Assembly: GCF_014170375.1 (NCBI RefSeq)
Contig: NZ_LZZW01000033.1
Coordinates: 1 to 64,000 of the forward strand
DNA from: Variovorax sp. UMC13
Lineage (GTDB): Bacteria; Pseudomonadota; Gammaproteobacteria; Burkholderiales; Burkholderiaceae_C
DNA length: 64,000 nt
Reading direction: 5' to 3'
Numbering within the stretch: the first letter of the stretch is position 1; each line of letters begins with the position of its first letter. Below the pieces are notes generated by a model, which did not search any database, was not told the origin of the DNA, and was given only the letters and a program-made list of their open reading frames with translations. This document shows positions 63,744 to 64,000 of the stretch, piece by piece. A program made the position numbers and the translations under genes.

Positions 63744-63953
63744 TCAGTTTTTGATAGGTATGCGGGTGAGCAGTCCATCGTCGAGTTTCATCAGGGCAGT
63801 GCTGGCTCCCCTTTGAAGGTTGATCACCTCTTTCTCGGCTTCTTCAAGGCTTGAGAAAGGGTTGGGGCTTCGTGCGAGGAGGGCGCCCTCCTCGTCGAGC
63901 AGTCGCCACTGGAAGCCTTCACCTCCAGCCAATGGTCCGATCACAAACTTCAT
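63744..63953 (-). CDS. Small YegP/DUF1508-like protein (69 aa)
   Basis: The protein has 69 residues from the ATG at 63953, preceded by GGAGGAAA about 6-13 bp upstream. The sequence FQWRLLDEEGALLARSPNPFSSLEEAEKEVINLQRGAS follows the DUF1508 (YegP) pattern of F.W.L.a.n...la.S...y.s...a...I. These small cytoplasmic proteins have no established function. It appears complete. Confidence 0.7.
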   Translation of the reverse strand: MKFVIGPLAGGEGFQWRLLDEEGALLARSPNPFSSLEEAEKEVINLQRGASTALMKLDDGLLTRIPIKN

Positions 63954-64000
63954 CCGGCAGTTTCCTCCATGTCGTGGGTTACTTAGTTAATAGCGAACGG

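Overview
The window is high-GC DNA of Burkholderiales type, probably Comamonadaceae and Variovorax-like. This rests on four orphan Bug/TctC solute-binding receptors, several CaiB/BaiF CoA-transferases, densely packed acyl-CoA operons with ATGA-type overlaps, and a CSS-EAL protein. No rRNA, tRNA or CRISPR array was seen, and species cannot be fixed from the sequence alone.

Layout. (1) 1-739: the 5' part of a large glycine-rich autotransporter-like gene (minus), running off the window. (2) 1387-3572: a scar made of an IS66 relic, an intact 1,377-bp IS3-family element (copy 1) and an IS481 relic. (3) 3647-13549 (minus): operon A, with two acyl-CoA dehydrogenases, a CitE-type lyase, an MmgE/PrpD protein, a mesaconyl/itaconyl-CoA-hydratase-like MaoC protein, a broken acyl-CoA synthetase, a thiolase with its Zn-ribbon/OB partner, and a CaiB/BaiF CoA-transferase. 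(4) 13699-19686 (plus): a divergent LysR regulator, three Bug receptors, a second CoA-transferase and a DsbA-like isomerase. (5) 19688-31546 (minus): operon B, a beta-oxidation-like module with nitronate-monooxygenase-like protein, three SDRs, enoyl-CoA hydratase, two ligase/thioesterase pairs (one fused), acyl-CoA dehydrogenase, a two-gene MaoC pair and an SCP-x-like thiolase, below an AraC regulator (31667-32710). (6) 32729-38124: a third CoA-transferase, a LysR/Bug pair, and a divergent exported argininosuccinate-lyase-like enzyme. (7) 38125-46308: a gene-poor 2-kb stretch, a Crp/Fnr regulator, a CSS-EAL phosphodiesterase and a trimeric autotransporter adhesin with a consensus CRP-type site upstream. 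(8) 46309-54410: an IS66 element nested in an IS3 element (both with target duplications), a truncated IS3-family element, a truncated ArdC-like zincin, an H-NS-like protein, IS3-family copy 2 and a relaxase tail. (9) 54574-63953: a DUF3526 ABC exporter operon, a TonB receptor, a DUF2946-like protein, decayed cobW and fur-family genes around a Zur-like box, MarC, a BCCT relic and small genes.

How the parts work together. Operon A with the LysR/Bug cluster looks like uptake, CoA activation and lyase cleavage of a branched dicarboxylic acid. It has the CoA-transferase, MaoC hydratase, CitE lyase, MmgE/PrpD, acyl-CoA dehydrogenase and LysR set known from itaconate degradation in Pseudomonas. Operon B looks like CoA-dependent side-chain degradation of a larger carboxylic acid; its substrate is not readable from sequence.

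The two 1,377-bp IS copies lie in direct orientation 49.6 kb apart and enclose all the catabolic genes, with plasmid/ICE remnants (ArdC, H-NS-like, relaxase tail) at the right end. The block is a candidate composite transposon or genomic island. Neither copy has matching target duplications, so recombination between copies is also possible.
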